Assembly: GCA_964536565.1 (NCBI GenBank)
Contig: CAZHXK010000037.1
Span: 1 to 12,643, forward strand
Direction of reading: 5' to 3'
Source: GCA-002688135 sp964536565
GTDB taxonomy: Bacteria; Patescibacteriota; Patescibacteriia; Magasanikbacterales; GCA-002688135
Length of the DNA: 12,643 nucleotides
Numbering within the stretch: the stretch's first letter is position 1; every line of letters begins with the position of its first letter. Both the position numbers and the translations under genes were made by a program. This document shows positions 1 through 6,187 of this stretch, piece by piece. The notes beneath the pieces were generated by a model. The model searched no databases, was not told the origin of the DNA, and worked only from the letters and a program-made list of their open reading frames with translations.

Positions 1-957
1 TCAGGCTTATTTTCTGGTCTTACGCTTGGTTTATTAAGTCTGGATAAGAGTGAGTTGAAGAGAAAGATCGCGCTGGGGAATGCACAGGCGAAGAAGGTGT
101 ATTCAGTACGGAAGAAGGGGAACTTGTTGCTGTGTACGCTTTTGTTGGGGAATGTTGCGGTCAACTCCACGTTGGCGATTTTTCTTGGGAATATTGCGAG
201 TGGGGTGATGGCTGGTGTGATCGCAACCGGTTTAATTGTGATATTTGGTGAGATTATTCCGCAGGCATCTTTTGCGCGATATGCACTACAAGTTGGTGCG
301 CGTACTGCATGGTTGGTGCGCATTTTTATAATTATTGGCTATCCTGTGTGTTGGCCGATTGCATGGGTGTTAGATAAACTATTGGGGGACGAGGTTCCAA
401 CTGTGTACTCAAAGAAAGAGCTGATGAAGATTGTTGAAGAGCATGAAGATTCGTCGATTAGTGATGTGACTGAGAGTGAAGAGCGAATTATTCATGGTGC
501 ATTATCATTTTCATCGAATACGGTGCATGATGTGCTGACGCCTCGGACAGTTGTATTTATGTTGGATGGGGAGATAGAGATATCTCGTCCCTTGTTGAAG
601 GAGGTTGCATTGGAGGGTTATACTCGTATTCCGGTGTATTTGGAATCAACTGATAATGTGATTGGAATTTTGTATACGAAGGATTTGTTGGTGAATCAGA
701 AAGGGAAGTTACGAGATGTGTGTCGCCCGGATCGTTTACACGAGGTTTTGGATACAAACACGCTTGATACCGTATTGGCCGACTTTATTTCAAGTAAGCA
801 TCATATCGCGATAGTTAAAAATGAATATGGCGGTTTTGAGGGTGTGGTTACGCTGGAAGATATTGTGGAAGAGATTTTGAAGTTGGAGATAGTCGATGAG
901 ACGGATACGGCGATAGATTTACAAGAGAAAGCTCGTAAGAAGAATAAGAAGAAATAA
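1..957 (+). CDS. CNNM/CBS-pair membrane protein (HlyC/CorC-like), 5' truncated
   Basis: The reading frame is open at the left edge, so only the last 318 residues are seen and the true start lies outside. The first residues, SGLFSGLTLGLLSLD, match the opening signature of the CNNM (DUF21) transmembrane domain. That domain runs to about residue 125 with several hydrophobic segments and a GEIIPQ motif at 83-88. Two CBS modules follow at about 175-230 (VLTPR, RIPVYLE, IGILYTKDLL) and 243-298 (IAIVKNEYGGFEGVVTLEDIVEEI). CNNM/CorC proteins are linked to divalent cation (Mg2+) efflux, with CBS pairs binding nucleotides; that role is inferred from the family. The protein ends in a Lys-rich tail just after the second CBS module and lacks the C-terminal CorC_HlyC domain of many bacterial members. 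The stop is 2 bases before the next gene, suggesting an operon. Confidence 0.9.
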   Translation, partial: SGLFSGLTLGLLSLDKSELKRKIALGNAQAKKVYSVRKKGNLLLCTLLLGNVAVNSTLAIFLGNIASGVMAGVIATGLIVIFGEIIPQASFARYALQVGARTAWLVRIFIIIGYPVCWPIAWVLDKLLGDEVPTVYSKKELMKIVEEHEDSSISDVTESEERIIHGALSFSSNTVHDVLTPRTVVFMLDGEIEISRPLLKEVALEGYTRIPVYLESTDNVIGILYTKDLLVNQKGKLRDVCRPDRLHEVLDTNTLDTVLADFISSKHHIAIVKNEYGGFEGVVTLEDIVEEILKLEIVDETDTAIDLQEKARKKNKKK

Positions 958-959
958 TT

Positions 960-1757
960 ATGATGGAGACATTCGTGTTGGGTGCAATTCAGGGTATTGC
1001 AGAGTGGTTGCCTGTTTCAAGTGAGGGGATGATTGTGTTGGCGCAAACATTGTTTTTTGATGCATCTGGTGGCTTTGCTGAGATGGTTGCATTTGCGTTG
1101 TGGTTGCATGTGGGTACATTTTTTGCAGCGCTTGTGTATTTTTGGAGGGATGTTGTTGTGTTGTTGAGGGGATTGTTTGGGTATAAGAAAGCGGATAAAC
1201 AAACGAAGTCATTACTGAATTTCTTGGTTGTTTCTACATTGATTTCTGGTGCGATCGGCTTTGTGCTATTGAAAGCGTTGGAGGGTTTTATGGAGGTTTT
1301 GGGTGGTCAGGCATTCTGGGTTGTGATGTTAGTCGGTGTATCATTGCTTGTAACGGGGTATTTGCAGCTGAGTAAAAAAGTAGTTGGTGTGCGTAAGGAA
1401 AAGGATGTGACAATGCGAGACGCGGTTGTGTTGGGTATTGTGCAGGGGTTTGCGATTGTTCCTGGTTTATCGCGCTCTGGGTTAACGGTGGCTGCGTTGT
1501 TGTTGCGGAAGTTCCATGATGTGTCTTCGTTGCGACTTAGTTTTTTGATGAGCATGCCGATCGTGTTGGGGGCGAACATTGTGTTGCAGGCAGGGGAGAT
1601 GACGCTTACAAGTGAGTCGTTGATTGGGTTGTTTGTCGCATTTGTATTCGGGTTAATTACAATTCATGGTTTGATGGTGTTTGCACGCAAGGTAAACGTT
1701 GGTTTGTTTGTTGTTTTATTTGGTTTATTAACGATCGCTTCGGCGTTCATTCTCTAA
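960..1757 (+). CDS. uppP: UppP/BacA-family undecaprenyl-diphosphatase
   Basis: This 265-aa polytopic membrane protein matches the usual UppP length. UppP removes a phosphate from undecaprenyl diphosphate so that the lipid carrier for cell-wall and glycan synthesis can be reused. The first family motif is IQGIAEWLPVSSEGM (residues 10-24) and the second is PGLSRSG (168-174), followed by SFLMSMPIVLGA. By hand alignment with E. coli BacA, Glu15, Ser21 and Arg172 correspond to E21, S27 and R174. Gln11 and Met24 replace E17 and H30. The start ATG is followed by a second ATG at 963, so either codon may be used. Only a weak purine-rich stretch (AGAAGAAA) lies upstream. It is probably translationally coupled to the CNNM gene. 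Family assignment is firm; activity on the usual substrate is less certain because of the substitutions. Confidence 0.87.
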   Translation: MMETFVLGAIQGIAEWLPVSSEGMIVLAQTLFFDASGGFAEMVAFALWLHVGTFFAALVYFWRDVVVLLRGLFGYKKADKQTKSLLNFLVVSTLISGAIGFVLLKALEGFMEVLGGQAFWVVMLVGVSLLVTGYLQLSKKVVGVRKEKDVTMRDAVVLGIVQGFAIVPGLSRSGLTVAALLLRKFHDVSSLRLSFLMSMPIVLGANIVLQAGEMTLTSESLIGLFVAFVFGLITIHGLMVFARKVNVGLFVVLFGLLTIASAFIL

Positions 1758-1778
1758 TGTAATGTTTTAGGTTTGTAA

Positions 1779-1805
1779 GGGAGTCCTTGCGAGGACGCTC
1801 TTTTT
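1779..1805 (+). terminator. Intrinsic terminator after uppP
   Basis: GAG-TCCT pairs with AGGA-CG-CTC around a TGCG loop, with a 2-base bulge, and is followed directly by TTTTT. It lies 21 bases after the uppP stop and reads on the plus strand. Confidence 0.6.
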
Positions 1806-1810
1806 GTACC

Positions 1811-1836
1811 AATAAAAAAAGACCGCATATGCGGTC
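1811..1836 (-). terminator. Intrinsic terminator after the DUF4419 gene
   Basis: The perfect 16-base palindrome GACCGCATATGCGGTC (1821-1836) borders a run of seven A on its left. Read on the minus strand this is a GC-rich hairpin followed by TTTTTTTATT, just past the stop at 1843. It faces the uppP terminator, as expected between convergent genes. Confidence 0.8.
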
Positions 1837-1842
1837 TGTGTA

Positions 1843-2919
1843 TTATTCGGATTTTTTGATGACAGCGTAACCGAGTTGTGGTGTGCTGAAGCCATCTTCG
1901 TCGTGAGTAACGCCAAGGATGCCACCGACGAATCCCATGGGAATGTCGCGTCCGGAGCACTTCCACTTGAAATCCACAACGGAAATATGTGAGGGGATCA
2001 TGGCTGGTGTGTCCCATTGGTGGTAGTCGAGTTGTGAGCGCTGCTTCCAGTCGAAGTTGGTTTTCAGCTGTGGTCTTGTTTCTGCATACACATAGGCGAA
2101 GAGGCTGGTGAGCCATCCGCTAAAGTATGTATCTTCTCCGGAATGACTTTTGGTTTTGTATATCGATTTCCAGAACTCTGTGTGATCTACACCTTGTACG
2201 GTTTCTAGAATTGTTTTGAGAACTGGCTGCAGACCGGCGAAGTAGTCTTTCAGTCCGGTGAAGATTTCAGCGAAGCTGTTGGTGTGTTGAAGGAGTAACT
2301 CCCAATCTCGGACTTCCCCAACAAGTTTGATGCGCGGAATACCACATAGCGAGCTGACGGCGAATTCGAAGTATGGTGAAGCTGTGTCGAACATTGCGAT
2401 CATCAGCGCGGTCCTGCTTTCATCCGTCAGTGTTGAGAATGGTGGAATGAAGAGTTCGATGGTTTGATCAGGAAGTGCTTTTGAGAGTTTGTCGTACAGC
2501 ATTGAGATTGGTCTCTGCCAATTCGATGCTGTCGGATCATCATCTCGAATTTCAATGAGTTTTTTCTGATCGGTGTTGCCGCCGAAAAATTCAGCATGAG
2601 TTTCCGGGTTTGCCTTGATGTATGTCGCAACTTCATGCATGATCGCGTACCAGAGTACTTCTGGTGATAATGCGAGTGGTCTGTGATCACTGAATGTCTT
2701 GTGAGCAGTTTGCACAAGGAGGCTGGCTTCGGATGCGAGCATGTCGACGGCGATGTCAGACATCTCAACTCGAGCGTGTTCACTCATCGCTGCGAGGTCT
2801 GATGGATTGAGGCTGAGAGACAAACCGAGGAGGGTCAATCCGTCATCTGTGCGGCCGGGTAGCGAGAGTTTTCGTGCTGGTTTTTCTTCGATTCCAGGGA
2901 TGGTTACGATATGTGACAT
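1843..2919 (-). CDS. DUF4419 domain-containing protein
   Basis: The 358-aa protein carries the landmarks I associate with DUF4419. In order these are HRPLALSPEVLW (79-90), IPPFSTLTDES (158-168), SSLCGIPRIKLVGEVRDW (189-206), the Phe-Trp pair at 249-250 and YFSGWLTSLF (265-274). No signal peptide or membrane segment is evident. DUF4419 has no established biochemical function; it is known mainly from fungi, other eukaryotes and scattered bacteria, so none is proposed. The start is well supported by AGGAG five bases upstream of the ATG, one of the few strong Shine-Dalgarno sites here. The gene is monocistronic, with its own promoter (2950-2978) and a terminator after the stop. Its isolation and the family's distribution make transfer possible, though I see no clear difference in base composition from its neighbours. 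Confidence 0.83.
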   Translation of the reverse strand: MSHIVTIPGIEEKPARKLSLPGRTDDGLTLLGLSLSLNPSDLAAMSEHARVEMSDIAVDMLASEASLLVQTAHKTFSDHRPLALSPEVLWYAIMHEVATYIKANPETHAEFFGGNTDQKKLIEIRDDDPTASNWQRPISMLYDKLSKALPDQTIELFIPPFSTLTDESRTALMIAMFDTASPYFEFAVSSLCGIPRIKLVGEVRDWELLLQHTNSFAEIFTGLKDYFAGLQPVLKTILETVQGVDHTEFWKSIYKTKSHSGEDTYFSGWLTSLFAYVYAETRPQLKTNFDWKQRSQLDYHQWDTPAMIPSHISVVDFKWKCSGRDIPMGFVGGILGVTHDEDGFSTPQLGYAVIKKSE

Positions 2920-2924
2920 GTGTG

Positions 2925-2930
2925 CTCCTG
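2925..2930 (-). promoter_or_regulatory. Shine-Dalgarno site of the DUF4419 gene
   Basis: On the minus strand CAGGAG is followed by CACAC and the ATG at 2919. This fixes the start; most other genes in the window have no comparable site. Confidence 0.75.
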
Positions 2931-2949
2931 TGAAAGATCTGTTGAGGGG

Positions 2950-2978
2950 ACTGTAGCAGCTGATGTATAAATAGTCAA
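2950..2978 (-). promoter_or_regulatory. Sigma-70-type promoter for the DUF4419 gene
   Basis: On the minus strand TTGACT (2978-2973) and TACAGT (2955-2950) are separated by exactly 17 bases. They match the -35 and -10 consensus at 5 of 6 and 4 of 6 positions. The -10 lies about 30 bases upstream of the start codon, leaving a short leader with the Shine-Dalgarno site. Confidence 0.7.
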
Positions 2979-3003
2979 TAGATTAAGTATGTTGCATGGA
3001 TTC

Positions 3004-3029
3004 AAAAAAGCATCACTGGGATGCTTTTT
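3004..3029 (-). terminator. Hairpin terminator after the small 66-aa ORF
   Basis: AAAAAGCATC (3005-3014) pairs perfectly with GATGCTTTTT (3020-3029) around a 5-base loop. It begins 6 bases past the stop of the small minus-strand ORF and lies upstream of the DUF4419 promoter. The symmetric A and T runs would let it work in either direction. Confidence 0.75.
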
Positions 3030-3035
3030 ATTTGA

Positions 3036-3236
3036 TTATGCTTTGTTTGAGCCTTCTGGCTTTTCTGGGTCTTCTGGGGCTGATGCTGATGGAAGGTTGT
3101 TATTTCCTCCGTTCCCTCCATTTCCTCCGTCGCCCCCGTCTGCTTCGGCTTGTAGTGCTTGTTCTTCTTTTTCAGGCAGATCGTTTAGAATGTCGTCTAG
3201 TGGGATGGGGCTATCAAATCCGGATGGGTCGAACAT
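3036..3236 (-). CDS. Small acidic Gly/Asn-rich hypothetical protein
   Basis: This 66-aa ORF is not recognised. Residues 1-33 are acidic and helix-prone (IPLDDILNDLPEKEEQALQ). They are followed by a Gly/Asn/Asp tract (GGDGGNGGNGGNNN, 34-47) and a Pro/Ser/Glu tail. No signal peptide, membrane segment or cysteine is present, so it looks like a disordered cytoplasmic peptide. Support for a real gene is the terminator 6 bases after the stop and the biased composition. Against it, no Shine-Dalgarno site precedes the ATG, and only a weak TATAAA box lies 25-30 bases upstream. A stop codon just upstream in frame prevents a longer form. It is separated from the tRNA by that gene's own terminator, so it would need its own promoter. 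Confidence 0.5.
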   Translation of the reverse strand: MFDPSGFDSPIPLDDILNDLPEKEEQALQAEADGGDGGNGGNGGNNNLPSASAPEDPEKPEGSNKA

Positions 3237-3286
3237 ATATTATGTTTAGTGAGTAGATACCATTTATACCATTTTTTGCGGGAAAT

Positions 3287-3316
3287 AAAAATAGACGTCT
3301 TTCGACATCTATTTTT
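3287..3316 (-). terminator. Strong intrinsic terminator of tRNA-Gln
   Basis: On the minus strand a 13-bp stem, AAAAATAGATGTC with GACGTCTATTTTT (one U-G wobble), is capped by a GAAA tetraloop and followed by further T-rich sequence. It starts at the base right after the tRNA discriminator, so tRNA and terminator are contiguous. Confidence 0.85.
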
Positions 3317-3387
3317 CTCGGGGACAGGGATTCGAACCCCGATAGCTAGCACCAGAAACTAGAGTCCTGCCATTAGACGATCCCCGA
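3317..3387 (-). tRNA. tRNA-Gln (anticodon CUG)
   Basis: The minus strand folds into a complete 71-base cloverleaf. The 7-bp acceptor is TCGGGGA with TCCCCGA, the D arm GTCT with GGAC, and the anticodon stem CTAGT with GCTAG. The anticodon loop is TTCTGGT (anticodon CTG), the variable loop has 4 bases, and the T arm is CGGGG-TTCGAAT-CCCTG. The U1-A72 pair and G73 discriminator are known identity elements of bacterial tRNA-Gln and agree with the anticodon. CCA is not encoded and must be added enzymatically. The upstream DNA is AT-rich with TATAAT-like boxes too close to the 5' end for a clear promoter. Processing from a longer transcript coming from dnaX is therefore plausible. A terminator follows immediately. 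Confidence 0.95.
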
Positions 3388-3438
3388 ATATTATATATAA
3401 AATTGTGAATCCTGGTCTTTTTTATCAGGGACAGGGAT

Positions 3439-3528
3439 GTTCATATCACGATAGTGGTATGAGGGATTTTCGCACTGTGCTCGGAAATACAAGTGAACTT
3501 GATATTTCGCTCGCTTCGATTGAAATCG
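3439..3528 (-). other. 90-base insert in the T loop of the split tRNA copy
   Basis: This segment separates TTCG from ATCCC of the T arm. It has no terminal inverted repeat. On the minus strand it holds short hairpins (CGATT-TC-AATCG, CAAGT-TC-ACTTG, GCAC-A-GTGC). The pairs GTTCA/TGAAC and ATATCA/TGATAT occur in a crossed order, as in a pseudoknot. No ORF of note and no recognised family. Confidence 0.5.
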
Positions 3529-3565
3529 CGAACCCCGATAGCTAGCACCAGAAACAGCGGCGCTG

Positions 3566-3640
3566 TCACGTGGATATTACATTTATCTGAAACATTCGTA
3601 CCGCCTGCAAATTGTTCAAAGCTCGTCTGTGATAAGTCAT
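3566..3640 (-). CDS. Possible 24-aa mini-ORF inside the tRNA insert
   Basis: On the minus strand ATG is preceded by AGGAGGTGAT, a near-perfect complement of the 16S 3' end, with 4 bases between AGGAGG and ATG. The peptide begins MTYHRRALNNLQAV and ends NVIST, its stop codon supplied by the terminal inverted repeat. The Shine-Dalgarno site and ATG border or lie in a 6-bp hairpin (GTGATA/TATCAC) that could hide the start. It is unrecognised; it may be the remnant N-terminus of a lost protein, a leader peptide, or chance. Confidence 0.25.
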   Translation of the reverse strand: MTYHRRALNNLQAVRMFQINVIST

Positions 3641-3650
3641 ATCACCTCCT
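3641..3650 (-). promoter_or_regulatory. Consensus Shine-Dalgarno site in the tRNA insert
   Basis: AGGAGGTGAT on the minus strand is the strongest ribosome-binding sequence in the window, placed 4 bases before an ATG. Its plus-strand complement resembles the anti-Shine-Dalgarno end of 16S rRNA. Confidence 0.4.
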
Positions 3651-3768
3651 CGCTTATTCACGATTTTCGGCAGATACGCTATGTATCATCTAAACGCACT
3701 ATCCGCGTGACAGCGCCGAGTCCTGCCATTAGACGATCCCCGAATGTGGCATTATGATACGTGGATCT

Positions 3769-5388
3769 TTAGGATCCGTCAATTACCGTTCCGCCGAATG
3801 TTTTGAGTACTTCAGCAACGACTTTGTCTGATTCGTCTGCTTGTGCTTCATTCACGACTGTTTCGATAGTGAGTGTTGTTTTGTATGTATCCGTGAGTGC
3901 TTTGTGGATCATGTCTCTTACTTGTGGCTCATCGATACGTTTTTTATGAAATTCGTATGGAAATGAGAGGGTGATGCTTGAGCCTTCGAGTTTCGTGGGT
4001 TTGCATGTTTTCATGATCAGTGGGAGGGAGTGGTTGTACGTGTGGAGGTGTTCGAGAAATGCATTCCAGTTTGCTTTGACTGCTTTCATGTCGATAGTCG
4101 CATCAGTAGGAGGTGTTTCTGGTTGTGCGGGTGCTTCTGTGGCTGTCTGAGGTGTTTCTTCTTTTGCTTCGTCGGGTGTTGGATTTACAGCCTTAACCTT
4201 CTCAGCTTTTATTTGTGGTGTGGCTTCTTGTTTCGCCTTCGGTTGAACATCTTGCTTTGCGGGTTGTACTGCTTTTGGGGTGATGGCTGCTTCTGTAAAT
4301 TCAGGGGCCATCAGTGCGATCTCAATTGCAGCCATTTCAAGTGGAAGGTGGATAATAGGGGAGAGTCCGATTTCACTTCTTCGTCTGAGTAGGGTATCGA
4401 GCGCTGATAGCAGTCGATTTGTTTCTGTGGCATCTGCAATGCTCTTCAGTTCGTCTTTATCCGATGCGTTAAAAAAAGATGTGCCTGCTGATTGTGTTGA
4501 TTTGAGTAATAGTAATGCCCGAACGATATCAATTGCATCGTCTATAATATGAGGTACATTTGCACCAGTTTCAATGATCTCGTTGAGGGAAGAGAGGCTG
4601 GCCTGTGAGTTGCCGGTTAGCGCAGCGTTGAGGTATGAGATTAGTTGCTCATTTTTTCTCGTAGGGAGTACTTGTTCGGCTAATTCTGATGTGACTTTAC
4701 CTTCTTTTGCGATGGCGGTGATTTGTCCGAGTAGGCTCTCTGCGTCTCGCATTGATCCCTGAGCTCGCCATGCAACATGTGCTAGCACTTCGTCATCTAC
4801 TTCAATATTTTCTTTCTTTGAGAGTTCTGCGAGTCGGTTTTTGATATCTTCTGCCGAGATGTGTTTAAAAGTGAATTGTTGGCAACGTGATGAGATGGTG
4901 GCAGGAACCTTGTGTGCTTCTGTTGTTGCCATGACAAACATCGCGTGTGCTGGTGGTTCTTCGATAGTTTTTAAAAGTGCATTGAATGCGCTGGTTGAAA
5001 GCATGTGGACTTCATCGATGATGAAGACTTTGTATGTTCCTGACGTTGGAGTGAAACGTGCGTTTTCGATGATATTCTCGCGAACATTATCTACGCCTGT
5101 GTGTGAAGCAGCATCAATTTCGATGACGTCGATGGATTGTCCTGCGGCGATAGTCGTGCAGCTTTCGCACGTATTGCATGGTTCTGCAGATTTTTCTTTT
5201 CTGTCTTTGCAGTTAAGTGATTTGGCGAGGAGACGTGCTGATGTTGTTTTTCCAACTCCTCGTGGTCCACAAAATAAAAAAGCGTGTGCGAGTGTATTGG
5301 AGACAATTTCTTGTGTAATAGTTTTTGAAACGTGCGGTTGTGCGATGAGATCAGACCATTGTTGAGGACGGTGAGTTCGGTAGAGCAT
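3769..5388 (-). CDS. dnaX: DNA polymerase III subunit gamma/tau
   Basis: The 539-aa product is the clamp-loader ATPase that loads the sliding clamp and links replisome parts. The AAA+ module has Walker A GPRGVGKT (41-48), a zinc site with Cys60, Cys71, Cys74 and Cys77, Walker B/DExH IIDEVHML (123-130), and the SRC motif (167-169) with the arginine finger. A collar-like helical region runs to about 360. A Pro/Ala/Lys/Glu-rich linker runs from about 370 to 440, then a C-terminal domain beginning near NWNAFLEHL. The start MLYRTHRPQQW matches the usual dnaX beginning, although no Shine-Dalgarno site precedes it. No A6G slippery heptamer was noticed in the linker, so there is no visible sign of a frameshifted gamma form. 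The gene starts 20 bases after the nucleotidyltransferase stop and is followed by the tRNA-Gln copies on the same strand. Confidence 0.97.
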   Translation of the reverse strand: MLYRTHRPQQWSDLIAQPHVSKTITQEIVSNTLAHAFLFCGPRGVGKTTSARLLAKSLNCKDRKEKSAEPCNTCESCTTIAAGQSIDVIEIDAASHTGVDNVRENIIENARFTPTSGTYKVFIIDEVHMLSTSAFNALLKTIEEPPAHAMFVMATTEAHKVPATISSRCQQFTFKHISAEDIKNRLAELSKKENIEVDDEVLAHVAWRAQGSMRDAESLLGQITAIAKEGKVTSELAEQVLPTRKNEQLISYLNAALTGNSQASLSSLNEIIETGANVPHIIDDAIDIVRALLLLKSTQSAGTSFFNASDKDELKSIADATETNRLLSALDTLLRRRSEIGLSPIIHLPLEMAAIEIALMAPEFTEAAITPKAVQPAKQDVQPKAKQEATPQIKAEKVKAVNPTPDEAKEETPQTATEAPAQPETPPTDATIDMKAVKANWNAFLEHLHTYNHSLPLIMKTCKPTKLEGSSITLSFPYEFHKKRIDEPQVRDMIHKALTDTYKTTLTIETVVNEAQADESDKVVAEVLKTFGGTVIDGS

Positions 5389-5408
5389 GGGGTTTGGTTA
5401 AGAAGGTA

Positions 5409-6185
5409 TTATGCAAGCATTGTATCTTTCACCTTGGCTTCAGTAAAGGCTGGGTGCTTTTTTGTATCGATGTAGAGTGATGGATTCTTTTTAATTTCGC
5501 GGTCTGCTGTAATAAGCTCTTCTTCGTTATCGATTTCGAGCCAGCCATGTCCTGAGATGTCTCCAATACTTACAGCGTGGTTTTTGTTGGCGAGCTCTGC
5601 CAGAATTCCTTCGACGGCGAACGTGCCATCAGAATCATCGTATAATCGCTGTGCAGTTTCGCGATACAGTGAGAGTTGGGATTTATCAATGTATGTCATC
5701 CCGACATATCCATTTGTCCATTCAGTAAGTTTTTTTGAAATATGTTTTACGTGGTTTCCATTTCGTTCAACTTTCATGTCGTCTGTGCCAAGTACGCGGT
5801 CTGTGTCGCAGAATGCAGTGATACCGAAACATTGCTTGGCGATGACAGGTGCGATTGATCGTTTGTAGATATGATCTGAGTTGAGCACTAACATTGAGTC
5901 GTTAATGTGGGGAAGTGCCACTAAAAGTGTTCCTAGGTTTCCTTTTGTAAGTTCGTTGATGGTGAGGAAGGTTGCGTCGTGATTATGTTCGTTCAGGTAT
6001 GTTCGGACTTTTTCAGCTTCAAATCCTCCGACGACGATAGTGTGGTCTGCTCCAATGTCTTTAATAAAATTCAGGACGTAGTCAAAAAGTGGTCGATCTC
6101 CTGCTTTGACTAATCCTTTTGTTCGGTCTTCTGTGTAAGGTTTGAGACGCATGCCTTGTCCGGCTGCGAGTAAAACTGCAATCAT
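5409..6185 (-). CDS. Sugar/choline-phosphate nucleotidyltransferase (LicC/IPCT-like)
   Basis: The 258-aa protein has the NTP_transferase Rossmann-like fold. The nucleotide-binding loop is LLAAGQGMRLKPYTEDRTK (5-23), with Lys23 conserved but the usual Pro before it replaced by Thr. NSDH (102-105) supplies the first metal Asp, and GHGWLEIDNEEEL (212-224) the second at Asp219. Such enzymes couple NTP to a phosphorylated sugar or alcohol and release diphosphate. The C-terminal motif resembles CTP:phosphocholine (LicC) or inositol-1-phosphate cytidylyltransferases more than RmlA or GlmU, but the substrate cannot be read from sequence. The ATG at 6185 is chosen because the core motif follows at once and it sits 2 bases after the upstream stop, implying coupling. 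The ATG-initiated extension to 6227 would overlap the upstream gene and adds no family sequence. Confidence 0.85.
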   Translation of the reverse strand: MIAVLLAAGQGMRLKPYTEDRTKGLVKAGDRPLFDYVLNFIKDIGADHTIVVGGFEAEKVRTYLNEHNHDATFLTINELTKGNLGTLLVALPHINDSMLVLNSDHIYKRSIAPVIAKQCFGITAFCDTDRVLGTDDMKVERNGNHVKHISKKLTEWTNGYVGMTYIDKSQLSLYRETAQRLYDDSDGTFAVEGILAELANKNHAVSIGDISGHGWLEIDNEEELITADREIKKNPSLYIDTKKHPAFTEAKVKDTMLA

Positions 6186-6187
6186 AT

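Larger units (their letters stand above)
3558..3718 (-). mobile_element. MITE-like insert with 19-bp terminal inverted repeats
   Basis: The ends CGGCGCTGTCACGTGGATA (3558-3576) and TATCCGCGTGACAGCGCCG (3700-3718) are inverted repeats of 19 bp with one mismatch; the outer 13 bp are perfect. The flanks on both sides read AG on the plus strand, a possible 2-base target duplication. The interior has hairpins GATAC-ATAGC-GTATC and GTGATA-TGACT-TATCAC and a 24-codon ORF with a consensus Shine-Dalgarno site. It could be a deletion derivative of a larger transposon or a structured RNA insert. No group I intron core was recognised, and 161 bases is short for one. Confidence 0.45.
3425..3743 (-). pseudogene. 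Second tRNA-Gln(CUG) copy split by two insertions
   Basis: Three blocks match the intact tRNA-Gln in the same order and strand. Block 3719-3743 is the acceptor 5' strand, D arm and start of the anticodon stem; 3529-3555 is the anticodon loop, 3' anticodon stem, variable loop and 5' T arm; 3425-3438 is the 3' T arm and acceptor. The first two blocks are identical to the intact gene and the third has one change (TCCCCGA to TCCCTGA), which still pairs as G-U. A 161-base insert (3558-3718) sits in the 5' anticodon stem and a 90-base insert (3439-3528) in the T loop. Removing either insert leaves the tRNA one base (an A) short, so simple splicing would not restore a perfect tRNA. It is most likely a recently duplicated, then disrupted gene. 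It lies 25 bases past dnaX and 37 bases before the intact copy. Confidence 0.75.

Noticed and set aside
1754..2116. Overlapping minus-strand ORFs at the DUF4419 3' end
   Set aside because: They are frame shadows of the DUF4419 gene with no recognisable content and would cross its terminator.
3493..3693. A 66-codon plus-strand ORF through the split tRNA region
   Set aside because: It runs antisense through tRNA-identical blocks and both inserts, has no family resemblance and no ribosome-binding site.
3558..3718. Group I intron in the tRNA anticodon region
   Set aside because: At 161 bases it is short, no P3/P7 core was recognised, it lies in the stem rather than the loop, and precise removal leaves a base missing.
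3425..3743. tmRNA or permuted tRNA
   Set aside because: All arms match tRNA-Gln in normal order, including D arm and CUG anticodon loop, and no tag ORF or Ala acceptor features are present.
3943..3950. A-run in dnaX as a programmed frameshift site
   Set aside because: It encodes Lys-Lys near the C-terminus, reads AAAAAAC rather than a classical A6G heptamer, and no typical downstream signal was noticed.
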